Positions 37,458 to 47,777 of a DNA stretch of 64,000 nt are shown piece by piece. The stretch lies in NCBI RefSeq assembly GCF_949628265.1, contig NC_088790.1, forward strand, positions 16,496,545 through 16,560,544, read 5' to 3'. Under the pieces are notes generated by a model. It was not told where the DNA came from, searched no databases, and saw only the letters and a list, made by a program, of their open reading frames with translations. A program made the position numbers and the translations under genes. Origin of the DNA: Cloeon dipterum (taxonomy: Eukaryota > Arthropoda > Insecta > Ephemeroptera > Baetidae). Every line of letters begins with the position of its first letter. The stretch's first letter is position 1.

Positions 37458-38218
37458 CACCATTTATTGATGGCAGGCCTCCAAAAGGGGTGCGCGCACG
37501 CTCCCTGCGGCCGCCTCCGCCGCCCTCCGCCTCCCCTGACAGGAGCGAAACCCCCGCGAGATGCGGCGGCAGTGGCACTCTTGAGAACTGCTTTATTATT
37601 TCGACTCGACAAAAGAAGCACGCACATTTTTAAAACGACGCTGCGCGCGTGGTAATAAACCCTTTCCAGCAACTTTTGCATTCAGCGTTTACGTATATAA
37701 CACGTCATTCTCTCGCGGTAGATAGGATTTTTTGTTTGCCTTCTTGCACTGTGACGTCAATGCAAGCAGCAGAGTGGGGAGCGAGCCTTTGTTGCTGCAA
37801 ACCGGTTTCCAGAAAAACCGGTAATAAGCAAAACAACAGGTGCTTGCTGAATCCTCCCGAAGTTATTAAATTCTTGAATGAATCAAAACAGTTTTTTGGT
37901 AAAATAATAAAAGAAGAAAAACCTCAGAGCTTTAGTTTGATAAATCAAACACCTTCCTGAAGGCAGCAGACTGGTCGTGTTGATTTTGTGTAGATGGTGC
38001 TCATACCGGTTATTTAAGCTCCGGTGTGTTTTCGCCATCAGCACCGAATGGTCTGGGGCAGTGCTGCTGAGTGCAGAGTGAGAGCGGGCGAGTCGAGCTC
38101 AATTGGTGACATTCAACGGCGATTCAGGGACGGAAAGCAGGCCTGCAGGCGACATGGATGTCAACCTCGACTAGAGTAGCTTTTCATACAGAGGTTTCGG
38201 AGCCGCATCGACGCCAAC
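37458..38218. promoter_or_regulatory. Divergent promoter region between sarcoglycan and INPP5A
   Basis: The two genes are head to head, with start codons 1.2 kb apart. The space is CpG-rich near 37480-37570 and 38040-38160, and contains a palindromic CRE (TGACGTCA) at 37752-37759. The INPP5A leader probably starts near 38.05-38.1 kb. No obvious TATA box precedes it. Open frames on the minus strand (37090-37681) reflect composition. Confidence 0.5.
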
Positions 38219-41200
38219 ATGGCCACAAACTCGACGCCAGTGATGCTGGTCACGGCCAACGTCGGATCCATTTTCGAGGACGTAAGTTGTTGTTTGATTG
38301 CGCTTTTTTTTCGCGTGCGGGGGCAGACGGGGAACGGCTGCGTGCCGCCCCCGAGGCCGACTCGAGGGCTCGGCGTGCGGTGGCGGCGGGTCATCGACTC
38401 GTCGGCCCGTGGCGTCGACCTGGCGCCGCGCCGTGAACACCTGCGCCACCTGACCCCGATGTCTGTGTCGCTGCTTTGTTTTCGCTGCTCTTTCCACTCC
38501 TTTTGTCAATTGATTTCGCCCTATTTCATTGTTCCCACCGAAGGCTGAATTTTAATCAGCGGCCTCTCGTGCTTTGAAGTGCTGCCCGCCTGCATAAAAT
38601 GCTCAAAACGACGTCTTTTTGCTCAGTGTCGGCCGTGTTGCTCGCCTATTTGTTTTGGTTTTGGTGTTAAATTATCGGATCAGCTGATCAATTTTTGCAC
38701 TTGCTTATTTCGAGGATACGCTCTTTTAACCGGCTAATAGCTATGAGCACAATTTTTTTAATAACTTATAATTCATCATTTTAGGTCTGCAGGTTTTTAT
38801 ATTTTCTGACCAAACACCGCAGTAATAATTGTGTACAGTAAACAAGCTCAGATAGGGTACAATGTTCAAAGCTTGTTTCCATTTGAATTTAAACGTGGAC
38901 GCGTTCTTCAATGGCATAGTATTTCATTCAAGCTGACTGAATCGCATTAAACTATGTATTTAGTCAGATAGAAAATGAAAGATTTAAAAAAATATCAAGT
39001 TCGCTTAGTTCCTCGAGTATTTTATTTCTCTTTAATGCGGAAAGAACCCATTTGAAATAATTTAATTAGTTCAAAAATATTCTAGGAAAATTATTCAATT
39101 CGTACTTTTTAAATTTAGGACAATTTTTTGTATCAAAACCTAAATTTTGTCTTTTTTAAAATAATTTCATTATTTGGATTGAGCAATTATTTCATCTGAA
39201 ACCCAAGTATTTTAATTGTGATTCTATGACAAAATGGATCTTCTTGCCCTACATAATTTGTTTTGGTAATTGGTGCTAAATTATCGGATCAGCTGATCAA
39301 TTTTTGCTATTGGTAACTTCAATAAGACGCTCTTTTAGCGTGCTAAAATTATAAAATTTCAATTGTTTATTTTTTAATTCTTCATTGTGGTTTTACAATA
39401 TTTACTAACCAAACACAAATAATAGTTGACTATGGTTCACAAACTCAAACAAAGTACAAACTTCATCGTGGAGACCAATGTTCAAACTTCGTTTCCACTT
39501 TATTTTAAGTATAGTATTTCACCGTGCCTTAGTTTCATTCAAGCCTACCAAATCAGCATAAAATAAATACAAAGTCAGACAGACAAAGATAGATTTTAAA
39601 TAAATTACTTTTTAAGGATTTTACTTTTTAGCATTTTTTGTGGACAGTGCCTATTTAAAACGATTTATTTTAAGTAGCACGACAATATTCACTGAGATCC
39701 TTTCTATATATATTTCGTAGCTTGAAAATGATTTAATTTTTATTTGTCATAAAGATAATTTTGTATTAAGTTTTAATGTAAATTTATAAATTGGAATGAG
39801 CTGCTATTCCAGCTTTAATTTAAGAATTTTAGACCAAATTAATATTAGAAATGATGGAATTTTCGGCTGACTTGAATTTTTGTAATAGGAATTTCTAATA
39901 CAGGGAGATTCGAGTTGCGAGGTTGTCAATTTCGTTGCTTGCGCTCACTTAGAGATGAGTGCAGGTGGTCGTTTTCAAGGATCGCTGATTCAATATTCTC
40001 TGCAGCTAATACTTTGTGGCTATCTGAATTTTGTTTTGGAGTAAGGGTACTGCTGATGAGGCCTGCAAGGCCGAAACAGCTGCTGCACAGTGCGAGAACG
40101 TTCGATATTAATTTTATTTTACAATTTTTCAATTTGTTTGCCTGTGGGAAAAGCCATTATAAAATCAGTATAATTTAAATTGGTTTTTGTTATGTACTAA
40201 ATTTAAGTTTTAGTGCTAAATTATTGGACCAGCTGATCAGTGATTTGCTATTGTTAACTTCGAGGGAAAGCTTTTTAACGTTTTAATAGTAAATAAATGT
40301 TGATCATCAATTCATATAACTCCATCATTCTATTGGTTCAAGATTGACATATTTACTAACCAAACGCCAAATTGTGTACAGCGCGTACAAACTCAAACAA
40401 AGTCCAAACTTTGAATTAGAGAGCAATGTTCAATGATAGTTTCCATTTGAATTTAAAGCTGGCATAGCATTTCATCCAAGCTGCCAAAGTCACAATAAAA
40501 TAAATTTAATAGTCAAAAGGAAATTGATAAGTTAGATTGTTAATTGCATCTTTCAAGTTCGCTCTGTTCCTTGAGTTTTTTTTATTTAATTTAATATGGA
40601 CAATGTCTGATTAAAAATATTTAAAAGAATCAAAAAGTATTCTTAATTAAAATTCGGTGCTTGATAGATTTTTAAATTTTAGAAAACTATTTCAAATTCA
40701 GGAAATTTTTTATCAATGCCACAAGTATTGTAGTGTACCTCGCTTTTGCTTTGAATTTGTATCACGTATTTTGCATAAATTCATTAATATTTTCTATTAG
40801 ATTGATCAGTCGTTTCCCTTAAATTATTTTAGCTTTATATGAAAAAATAAATTTCTTCTGTACTATAAAAGCTCGAGCTGTTTTTACTTTTATCACTTTA
40901 TTTCTCTTTTATCACTTACGTCACTTTTGGTTTGCCTGATCAATGATTGTGAACGTGTGTTCGCGTATGTTTTGAGGGTACTATATTACAACGAGCAAAT
41001 GTTACAAAAATAACAGTCACGGTTCTGATACTCATGATATGACAATATCAAAAATCTAAACTGTTACCTAGTAACGACAGCCAAATATTAAAATTCAGTG
41101 CTTCAGGAAATGAAAGCAAAACTTCCAAGTTACATTTTAAATTTGTTTTGCATCAAATTTGTGCAATTATATTTAACAGAAAAACGTTGCAATATTTTTT

Positions 41201-44200
41201 CAAGCTTAATTTTCAAGTGTAGTAAAATTAATCGGACTCCGTTCTCTTTGCTAGAAAATATGTCTTAATTTTCTTTTTTAAGAGAGAAAAAATTCCTACA
41301 AAAGGATTAGATTTTTCACTTTTCATATTCAATATTCCTCTGTACATTTGTTTGTGTTAATCCTGAAATTCAGCAAATTTTTCAACACTTCACTTTGCCA
41401 ATCAAACTGACTGCTATATATTTGAAACACCACAATACAAAAAAAAAATCAATGAAAAGTGTTATTGTAATTAAGTCATTTTTTTCGTTTGATTAGCTTA
41501 CTAAGAAAAATAATTAATAATTAATATTTTGCGTTTAATGGTTCATTAAACGCAAAATATGCGTGCAACGCTACATCTAAAATGTATAAATTTGAAAATT
41601 TTTGCTCTAAGAAAAATATTAATAAAGCTTCAAATTGAAGAGACGTATTTAGAGGAAAGGTATACAAATTAAATCTTAACTGTCAAAAACTTAAACAAAC
41701 ACGCAAAAAATAATACTCATTCGAAAATATAAAGAATTCTGGTTTGTTCGAAGTTTGAAAACGCAAAAAATGATTTTTGGAAAATTTTTGCGTAAACTAT
41801 CCCGCAAAAAGTGATTTTTTGATAAGTCTAGGGATTCGAAGTTATTATGAACAGAAAATTCTAGCACTTAACTAACGCCTAACTAGGTAAATCCCAGTTG
41901 TGCAGGTGTGTAATGCACGCGTATTTTTTTGTTAGTTTGATCGCGCGCTGACAATTACTTGGTAATAAAATAATGGATGTTAATTGAGGCTGCGTGCGTC
42001 GACTGCGGTGGAAACAATGAGCAAATTTTCCCATCCGAGATTAATACAAACACAGACACAGTGTGGCCTTTGGTGAGTTCATTACCTGCTGATTGGATTA
42101 ACTTGCTTGAATACAAAGGCGACCTTGGCAGATGAATGAATGCGTAATTAGTCAATTAATCACATTGCGGCCTCGCCTGAGGCCGAATTGCTTGAAAACG
42201 CACGCGATCCGCTTCGGAAAAGGGCAATATTCGCAAAAATCGCTGCATTTCGGGGTCATGGCGAGAGCTGGCGAACAAACAGGTGTTCAAATCAACTCAC
42301 CGCTATTTTCTGGCTTCACTGCTGCCCCTGGCTCGGTTTGTTTTCAAGTGCAGTTATTGAATTAGACCCTTCCAAGGTCTACTTCACTCGCAGCTAATTG
42401 GTAATATTTTTGCCGCAAACCTTCGCTATCTTTCTTTACTCTAAAAATGGGCAATCAGAGTAAAGTTTTTGCCAATTTTAAACATTTCATAATTATATTA
42501 TAATTATAATTTTGTTAAATAATTCAGTGTTGAAAGGTCAGATCTATAGTCTTAGTTTAATATGTTTTTAACATTTATTTTTCACCCATTTTTGCGGAAA
42601 TAGCAATTTACGACCAATTGTATAGCTTCGATTATCCCAGATATGTTGAGAACGGCAAAAGGTGCAATCATGTAATGTGCGCCAGTTTGGTTGGCATTAA
42701 TGCCCCTCAGAATGTTCACACTTTTATCTTATTAACCTAACTAAGTTTGCTTTCTTCTTGTTTCAGCCCGAGGTGATGCTAAAAATATGGACAGCGGAAT
42801 TTCTTTCTGTAAGTCATCATTCTGACGCTTGTCTGTCTTCACTCTCTCGTGTTTTAAAAACTGTGTTCTGGCGATGAGACCGAAACTGACGCAACATTTT
42901 GGACATTTCCGCTTTCAATTTGCTCCTCTGACACGTGTATCGTATTCTATGATAGAGCAGAGCTCATCAAATTTATACCAGCTCCGCATTTCCATCGTGA
43001 CGCATTCTGTTTGGATCATATTTTAACCGGAAGCGAGCTATTTAATGTCGCGTGCACGAATTATAGTGAAGCTATAAATGTCTAACATTATAGATAAAAA
43101 CATTTTTAGTTTAACGGGAACTAGGTTAAAAATATATGATTTTGAGCCTTTTTACTGCGCAAGCCAGATTATTGAAAAATTTAAAAAAAAAATGTCGGCT
43201 TTCATATTATAAACTTTTTACTCAATCCAAATCTGAAATGCGTAGTTAATGGAGAATAGCCATAATCTCTATTAACTCGTTTATCTATAATTTATCAAAT
43301 ATAAACTTTTCAAAAAAAAAAAAATTATTACATTAGTTACGCCATGAAATACAAATAATTACAATTTGCGCCAAAAAACTCTAGCCTATATTTAAATTAT
43401 TTGTTTTCTGTCGCATCAGACGTTGTAAAAGCGAATCTTCGCGAACGTTTAACGCCCCTTTTAAAAATAATCCATCAAAAGGAAGCGCAACGCTAACACA
43501 GATTAACGCCCGCCTTACAACTCATTTGTTTGTTGTTTCCTGCAGCAAATTGCTCGTCTAGAGCCAAAATTCATCGCACTTCACTGCCAGGAAGTGGGAG
43601 GCAAAAACTACGAACAGAGCATGAAGCACGTTGACCATTTCGTCGAGTAAATAGCAGCAACATTTTTTTTTTGGAGGCACATTAATCTCTCTGGATGTCG
43701 TTGTTTATTTTTAGTTTACTGATGACCAGCGAGCAACTGAGACTGTTTGATAAAGTAAGGGTTTATTTAGACGAGGATTACTCCTCAGCCGAGAAATTCA
43801 CAGCCCTCGGAAGCTTCTACTTTGTCCACAACTCACTGACTGATGTACTTATTTGGGACTTCAAAGGTGCGTGCGCCTCTCCCCCGTTTAATTTGACATC
43901 ATTCAATTAAAATTAATAATTTACAGAGTCAGATTTCGTGCCGTTGAATGGCGTCGAGATCCATTCAGGGAGCATCGAAGATGTTGCTACAAAAGAAAAA
44001 TCAAAATTCCCACAAGACTTTTTTCCAGAAGTATTTAATGCCTGATTAAAATTATGAAATAATCTATCTGAGCTTGTTTCTAGTGTAAATGGTCGAGAAA
44101 AGGCTTCTTGAGAACCAGATGGAGCATAAACGGCACCATTTTTGACCTGATTAACATTCACCTCTTCCATGACGCCTCCAACTTTGTTGCGATGGAATCT

Positions 44201-47200
44201 GTAAGCTAAATTCGAGTTTTGAGAGCGTGTTTGGATAGTTAAATTTGTTTCACAGGCGCCGTCGGTCTATAGCAAGAACAGGAGGCGCGCGTTACGACAC
44301 CTGCTCGAGAGATTTCATTCTGATGAGCTCGACTGCACGCCATTTTTCTTATTTGGCGACTTCAACTTCAGGACTGAGACCCAAGAAGTGGTCAAAGTAT
44401 AAAAATTCAAAATTTTCATGTCACTGTGAGCTAATAATGGAATTTGCAGAAATTATCTGAGGGGTTGATTGCGGTGCCAACTTTTAAGTACAATAATGAA
44501 GAGGAATGCACCAAAGTGATCTACGAAGATGAAGATAGCCAGGTACTGGAGCAATCCAAAAATAAATACTTGGATTAAAAACCGTTGCCAAGAGGACCAA
44601 TTTTTTCTGATTAGTTTAAAATAATGAACATTTTAAGCCCTATATCATGGTTAAATATGAAAAAAGCTTGTACAGAATATTTCAAATTTGCAGATATTTT
44701 TTGAGGAAAATACAAATTGATGGTTTGATAGAGTACCTATCTCATGGGAGCTGTATTTATATTTACTCTTATTTATATATTTTCCTCGAAAGTAATTTAA
44801 AAATAACACTCGCTTTTTTCTATTTTTACCACCGAATAGGGTTCAAAAATTAAGCCAAAACCAGTAGGAAAAACAAATTGATGCACTTGGCAGCATGCAA
44901 TTAAATATCCAGATTTTATTTCAACAATAAAACAACCATCAAATGGATATAAAATTTGTATTATAATATATTAATAACATTGATATATCCACAGGTTGTA
45001 TTGAGCTTAGGCAAAAAGGAATTTTGCCATGTCGATCATCAGAAGATTTTCGTAGACAAAAACGGAGAGTGGGTATGAGATCCATCGCCTTTTGTGCACC
45101 CCAGTGCTTTTAACCTAATTTTTTTTCCAGTTGCGGCAGTACGACAAAGAAATGGAGGCATTCAGCAGCGACTTGTTTGAGTTTGATATTGCTTTCCCCC
45201 CGAGCTATCCTTTTGAAGAAGATGAACGAGGAGCAAAATGCTACATGCAGACCAGGTGCCCTGCCTGGTGCGACCGAGTCCTCATGAGCCACTCGGCCAG
45301 GCAGCTTATCCAGGATGTAAGTTGTTTCCTGACCTGATATCGTGCATCTTATCACCTCGATCTTCTTATCTAGCACTCGGAAAGCGGGAAGAAACTGGAG
45401 TACTTTTTGATGGGCCAGAACACTTGTATGGGTGACCACAAGGTAATTATTGAGAACTAGTTTCAATCTTGTTTCTCTTTCAAACTGTATAATATTCTGA
45501 CTTAAAATATCTCTTGCACACATGCAGCCAGTTTACCTGGATTTTGAACTGGTCCACAATTAGAATCAGGTACAGCTCAGTTAATGGACAGATTGGTGTT
45601 CGATTTTAGTGTATGCCAGGATAGCTATTAGGTTAAACACTGATAAATATCAAGTTTTTTGCTTGGTCTGCAAGCAATATATGCTGTGATTAATTTCTCA
45701 CTTATATTTGCATGTGTTTTCTTTTATTTTGAATTTTGAAGGGCTGCAAATTTTCTCGGTTACGCCAATTTGTAGGATTGGGAATTTAAGTTGATCGATT
45801 TTTCCTGTGCGTTTGATTCACTTTTAGACACATCTATTAAGCACAAAAATGCATTATTTTCAAGACCAAAAATTGTGAGTTAAAATTAGAGTCATTAAAA
45901 CCCATCTATTAAAAATAAATCCATGTGGTATTATATGCACGCTGTGTAAAACGTTAGGTTTGTTGGATTTTTCCAAATTTAAATCTAGTTTTAAAGGTAG
46001 TTTTCGATATATTTAGAAATTGCTTTTAATTAGCTCCAGAAAGGCTAAAAATAGTTGAAGGAGTCATTTAAAGTCCCAATTTAAGCTTTAAGTCCAAGTT
46101 TGAAATATATCTGCTTTTATCAGATTTTAAGGCTATTAATACTTTTTTCTGAATCTCTTTTTTCATTTCCATATAAAGAGTTTGCTTAAAATTAGTTTTT
46201 ACAAAATTGAGTATGTATCCTGCATTTTTATTCCTTGAACTAACCTGAAAGTTTAAAAACAGGAGAAAAATCAAGTTGTTAAAGAGCAAGCAATTTTACA
46301 AATTCTGGTTACTATCATTTACCATTTTTTCAGTTTCTGACTAGGTCTCAATGCACCAATATTTAAAAAAGTATGAGTATGTTTTCCTTTTTCCTGAAAC
46401 CATTGACATCATGAAGCGTTTTTTGAACCACGTACAAACTGGAAATTTTACATGTCGTGTTAGTCAGCTCAGAAAATATTTAAATATTTTCTCAGGCCAT
46501 TAGCCAATTGCCTGACAAAAGTAAAAAATTGTGGGACTGTTTCAAAAAGTAAAATATTATACCTACCAATCTATTTGTTTTGTCAAGAAGAGTCCACCAT
46601 GATTGAATAAATAATATCTTCACATTTCTACGTACAATGACATGATAATGTTTAATCCCATAATAATTTTTTACCTTTGGAGCCTCTTAACTCATTAGAT
46701 ACCACACGATTTCAATTATTTCATCAAATACATGAAATCCTTAGAGGTACCTTATCAGTAAAATGTTTTTTCATGTGCCCTAAAACCCATTTTCTATGGC
46801 GTTTTATGCACAGGATATTGTAACTTTTGAGTTACCTCCTCCTACATTACAGGCCATTCCCCGATCACTTTAATGCAAGCATCACAATAAAATAGTGGGA
46901 CGGAAATTTGCAGCCCTCTTTGTTTAATATTTATGTATCTTCTTTTGCTGACAGCTCGATTATTTTTCAGCCAGTGTACCTGAAGATGTGGGTGCTGCCG
47001 GAGGCAGGTGAGGTTTTATGCGTGCGGCACCCCCCGTCAAGCATGTCCTCCCCCCCGCCGTGCACGGGCTGCGCTGAGGGCGGGCAGGGCGCGTTGGCGG
47101 CGGCCGCGAGCGCCGCCGACCGGCCGCTGGTACGCGCCCATTCCGGAGGCGTGGAGCGGCCGCCGCACGCGCTCGCCAACTCCAAGTGCCGGTGCCTGAG

Positions 47201-47453
47201 CGAACCGGCGTGGCAGTCGTCGCCGTCGCGCCACCGGCTCATCTCGTCGGACGCGGCGCGGCGGCAGCTGTCACGCTTCAGCAGCCACCACAGCTCGTCA
47301 GACGAGGACTGGTTCGAACTGGTCGACCCGGCCGTTGAGGCCGAGGAGGTCTTCCTGCCCGCGGCCGACCAGAAAGCGGTGGACGCGCGTCCTCAGCCGC
47401 AGCGCCTGCCCAAAATTCCAGACGAAAGAAAATGCTGCTGCACGCTCCTCTAG
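38219..47453 (+). CDS. INPP5A: Type I inositol polyphosphate 5-phosphatase, CaaX isoform
   Basis: This enzyme removes the 5-phosphate of Ins(1,4,5)P3 and Ins(1,3,4,5)P4, ending calcium signalling at membranes. Exons: 38219-38281, 42767-42808, 43546-43646, 43715-43866, 43927-44030, 44084-44200, 44256-44396, 44450-44542, 44995-45072, 45131-45316, 45374-45442 and 46971-47453 (TAG). They are in phase and give 542 residues. Catalytic-fold motifs are all present: MLVTANVGSIFED at the N-terminus, ALHCQEVGGKNYE (46-58), KWSRKGFLRTRW (156-167), FDLINIHLFHDASN (174-187), FLFGDFNFR (224-232), TRCPAWCDRVL (338-348) and GDHKPVYL. The protein ends KCCCTLL; the final CTLL fits a CaaX prenylation box, and the terminal Leu favours geranylgeranylation. 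Vertebrate INPP5A is about 412 residues and also ends in a prenylated Cys. Here about 130 extra Ser/Ala/Pro-rich residues, encoded by very GC-rich DNA, separate the catalytic domain from that box. Confidence 0.96.
38650..40850. repeat. Tandem triplication in INPP5A intron 1
   Basis: Three successive segments share the same order of landmarks: GGTGTTAAATTATCGGATC or a variant, the palindrome GATCAGCTGATC (38678-38689, 39287-39298, and a one-base variant at 40227-40238), then a block with AACCAAACAC, ACAAACTCAAACAAAGT, CAATGTTCAA, TTTCCA and TTTCATTCAAGC, then AATAAATA. Spacing between palindromes is 609 and 940 bp. The extra 331 bp of the second unit matches the insertion described at 39898-40180. 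The copies are clearly diverged, so the duplication is old. Confidence 0.8.
39898..40180 (+). mobile_element. Dispersed repeat with hammerhead-ribozyme-like core, copy 1
   Basis: This segment interrupts the second unit of the intron triplication and has a relative at 59365-59580. At 40053-40077 it reads CTGATGAG, GCC, TGCAA, GGC, CGAAA, C. That is the exact conserved hammerhead core with a three-base-pair stem II. A possible stem III pairs GCAGCT (40002-40007) with AGCTGC (40078-40083). The cleavage triplet position looks mutated, so it may be inactive. Confidence 0.45.
41524..41560. repeat. Perfect hairpin, 17-bp arms and 3-base loop
   Basis: Arms ATATTTTGCGTTTAATG (41524-41540) and its exact reverse complement (41544-41560) flank GTT. 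It is located in INPP5A intron 1. Similar ACGCAAAA words recur at about 41701 and 41761. It may be a foldback remnant or a cruciform-forming site. Confidence 0.7.
42809..43545 (+). other. INPP5A intron 2
   Basis: AT-rich intron of 737 bp. No exon or repeat was recognised. Confidence 0.8.
44543..44994 (+). other. INPP5A intron 8
   Basis: AT-rich intron of 452 bp. An accidental open frame at 44647-44853 has no coding bias. Confidence 0.8.
45443..46970 (+). other. INPP5A last intron containing an alternative terminal exon
   Basis: Apart from the alternative exon at 45528-45563, the intron is AT-rich and without coding signal. An AATAAA near 45913-45920 could serve the short isoform. Confidence 0.6.
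45528..45563 (+). CDS. INPP5A: Alternative last coding exon of INPP5A (soluble isoform)
   Basis: After a good acceptor (CATGCAG) the sequence reads PVYLDFELVHN and stops at TAG (45561-45563). It begins with the same PVYL as the downstream exon at 46971. Its LDFEL resembles the vertebrate LAFRI continuation more closely than the downstream KMWVL does. Joined to the exon ending at 45442, it gives 393 residues without a CaaX box. Such a product should lack the prenyl anchor and be cytosolic. It could also be the remnant of an ancestral exon. Confidence 0.55.
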   Translation, partial: PVYLDFELVHN

Positions 47454-47564
47454 CATGAACTGTTTTTGTGTCCATCTGTGTGTCCGTCCGTCCGACCAAC
47501 CGGCAAATAAGACCTGCCACCCCCTTCTCTCACCCAGTCATTGTTGATTTATTTACCTTGCAAA

Positions 47565-47570
47565 AATAAA
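47565..47570 (+). terminator. Candidate polyadenylation signal of INPP5A
   Basis: AATAAA 112 bases after the CaaX-isoform stop. It overlaps the AG that could act as acceptor for the next candidate exon, so the two uses would be mutually exclusive. Confidence 0.5.
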
Positions 47571-47571
47571 G

Positions 47572-47777
47572 TAAAATTGGTGGAATGCTGCGTGCCCACT
47601 AACCTGACCGAGCATGTCGAGAACGACGCAGGCCTAACCGCGCTGGTCGCTGGTGTTGCAGCTGCACCACTGGCCCGGCAGAGACGGTTTTCGGAGGCAG
47701 CTGATGCTCTCAGTCCCAAGCTGGAGTTGATCAATGCAGCCTCGGTGCAGCACATCTTCAGAGAGACCACTGTCTGA
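47572..47777 (+). CDS. Candidate alternative 3' coding exon of INPP5A with PDZ-ligand-like end
   Basis: This segment is open in one frame, with strong G/C third-position bias and plausible protein composition. It runs from VKLVECCVPTNLTEHVEN to INAASVQHIFRETTV and TGA (47775-47777). If the long exon is cut at the internal donor GCAG|GTGAGG (exon end 47007) and joined to 47572 (AG at 47570-47571), the phase is kept and a 462-residue INPP5A isoform results. Its last residues, ETTV, fit a class I PDZ ligand. The acceptor has only a moderate pyrimidine tract. It could instead be an exon of another gene; I do not recognise the peptide. Confidence 0.4.

Larger units (their letters stand above)
38282..42766 (+). 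other. INPP5A intron 1 (4.5 kb)
   Basis: Large AT-rich first intron. It holds three tandem diverged copies of a roughly 0.6-kb unit (38.65-40.85 kb), a dispersed repeat with a hammerhead-like core inside the second unit, a 17-bp-arm hairpin at 41524-41560 and a GC-richer patch at 41.95-42.4 kb. No extra coding exon was found. First introns of this kind often house enhancers. Confidence 0.8.

Noticed and set aside
38158..38548. Open frames crossing the INPP5A first exon and start of intron 1
   Set aside because: They result from CpG-rich promoter DNA; the real exon ends at a GTAAGT donor at 38281.
47008..47234. Second plus-strand and minus-strand frames inside the INPP5A last exon
   Set aside because: GC-rich shadows. 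Only the frame continuous with the phosphatase ends in a sensible CaaX box.
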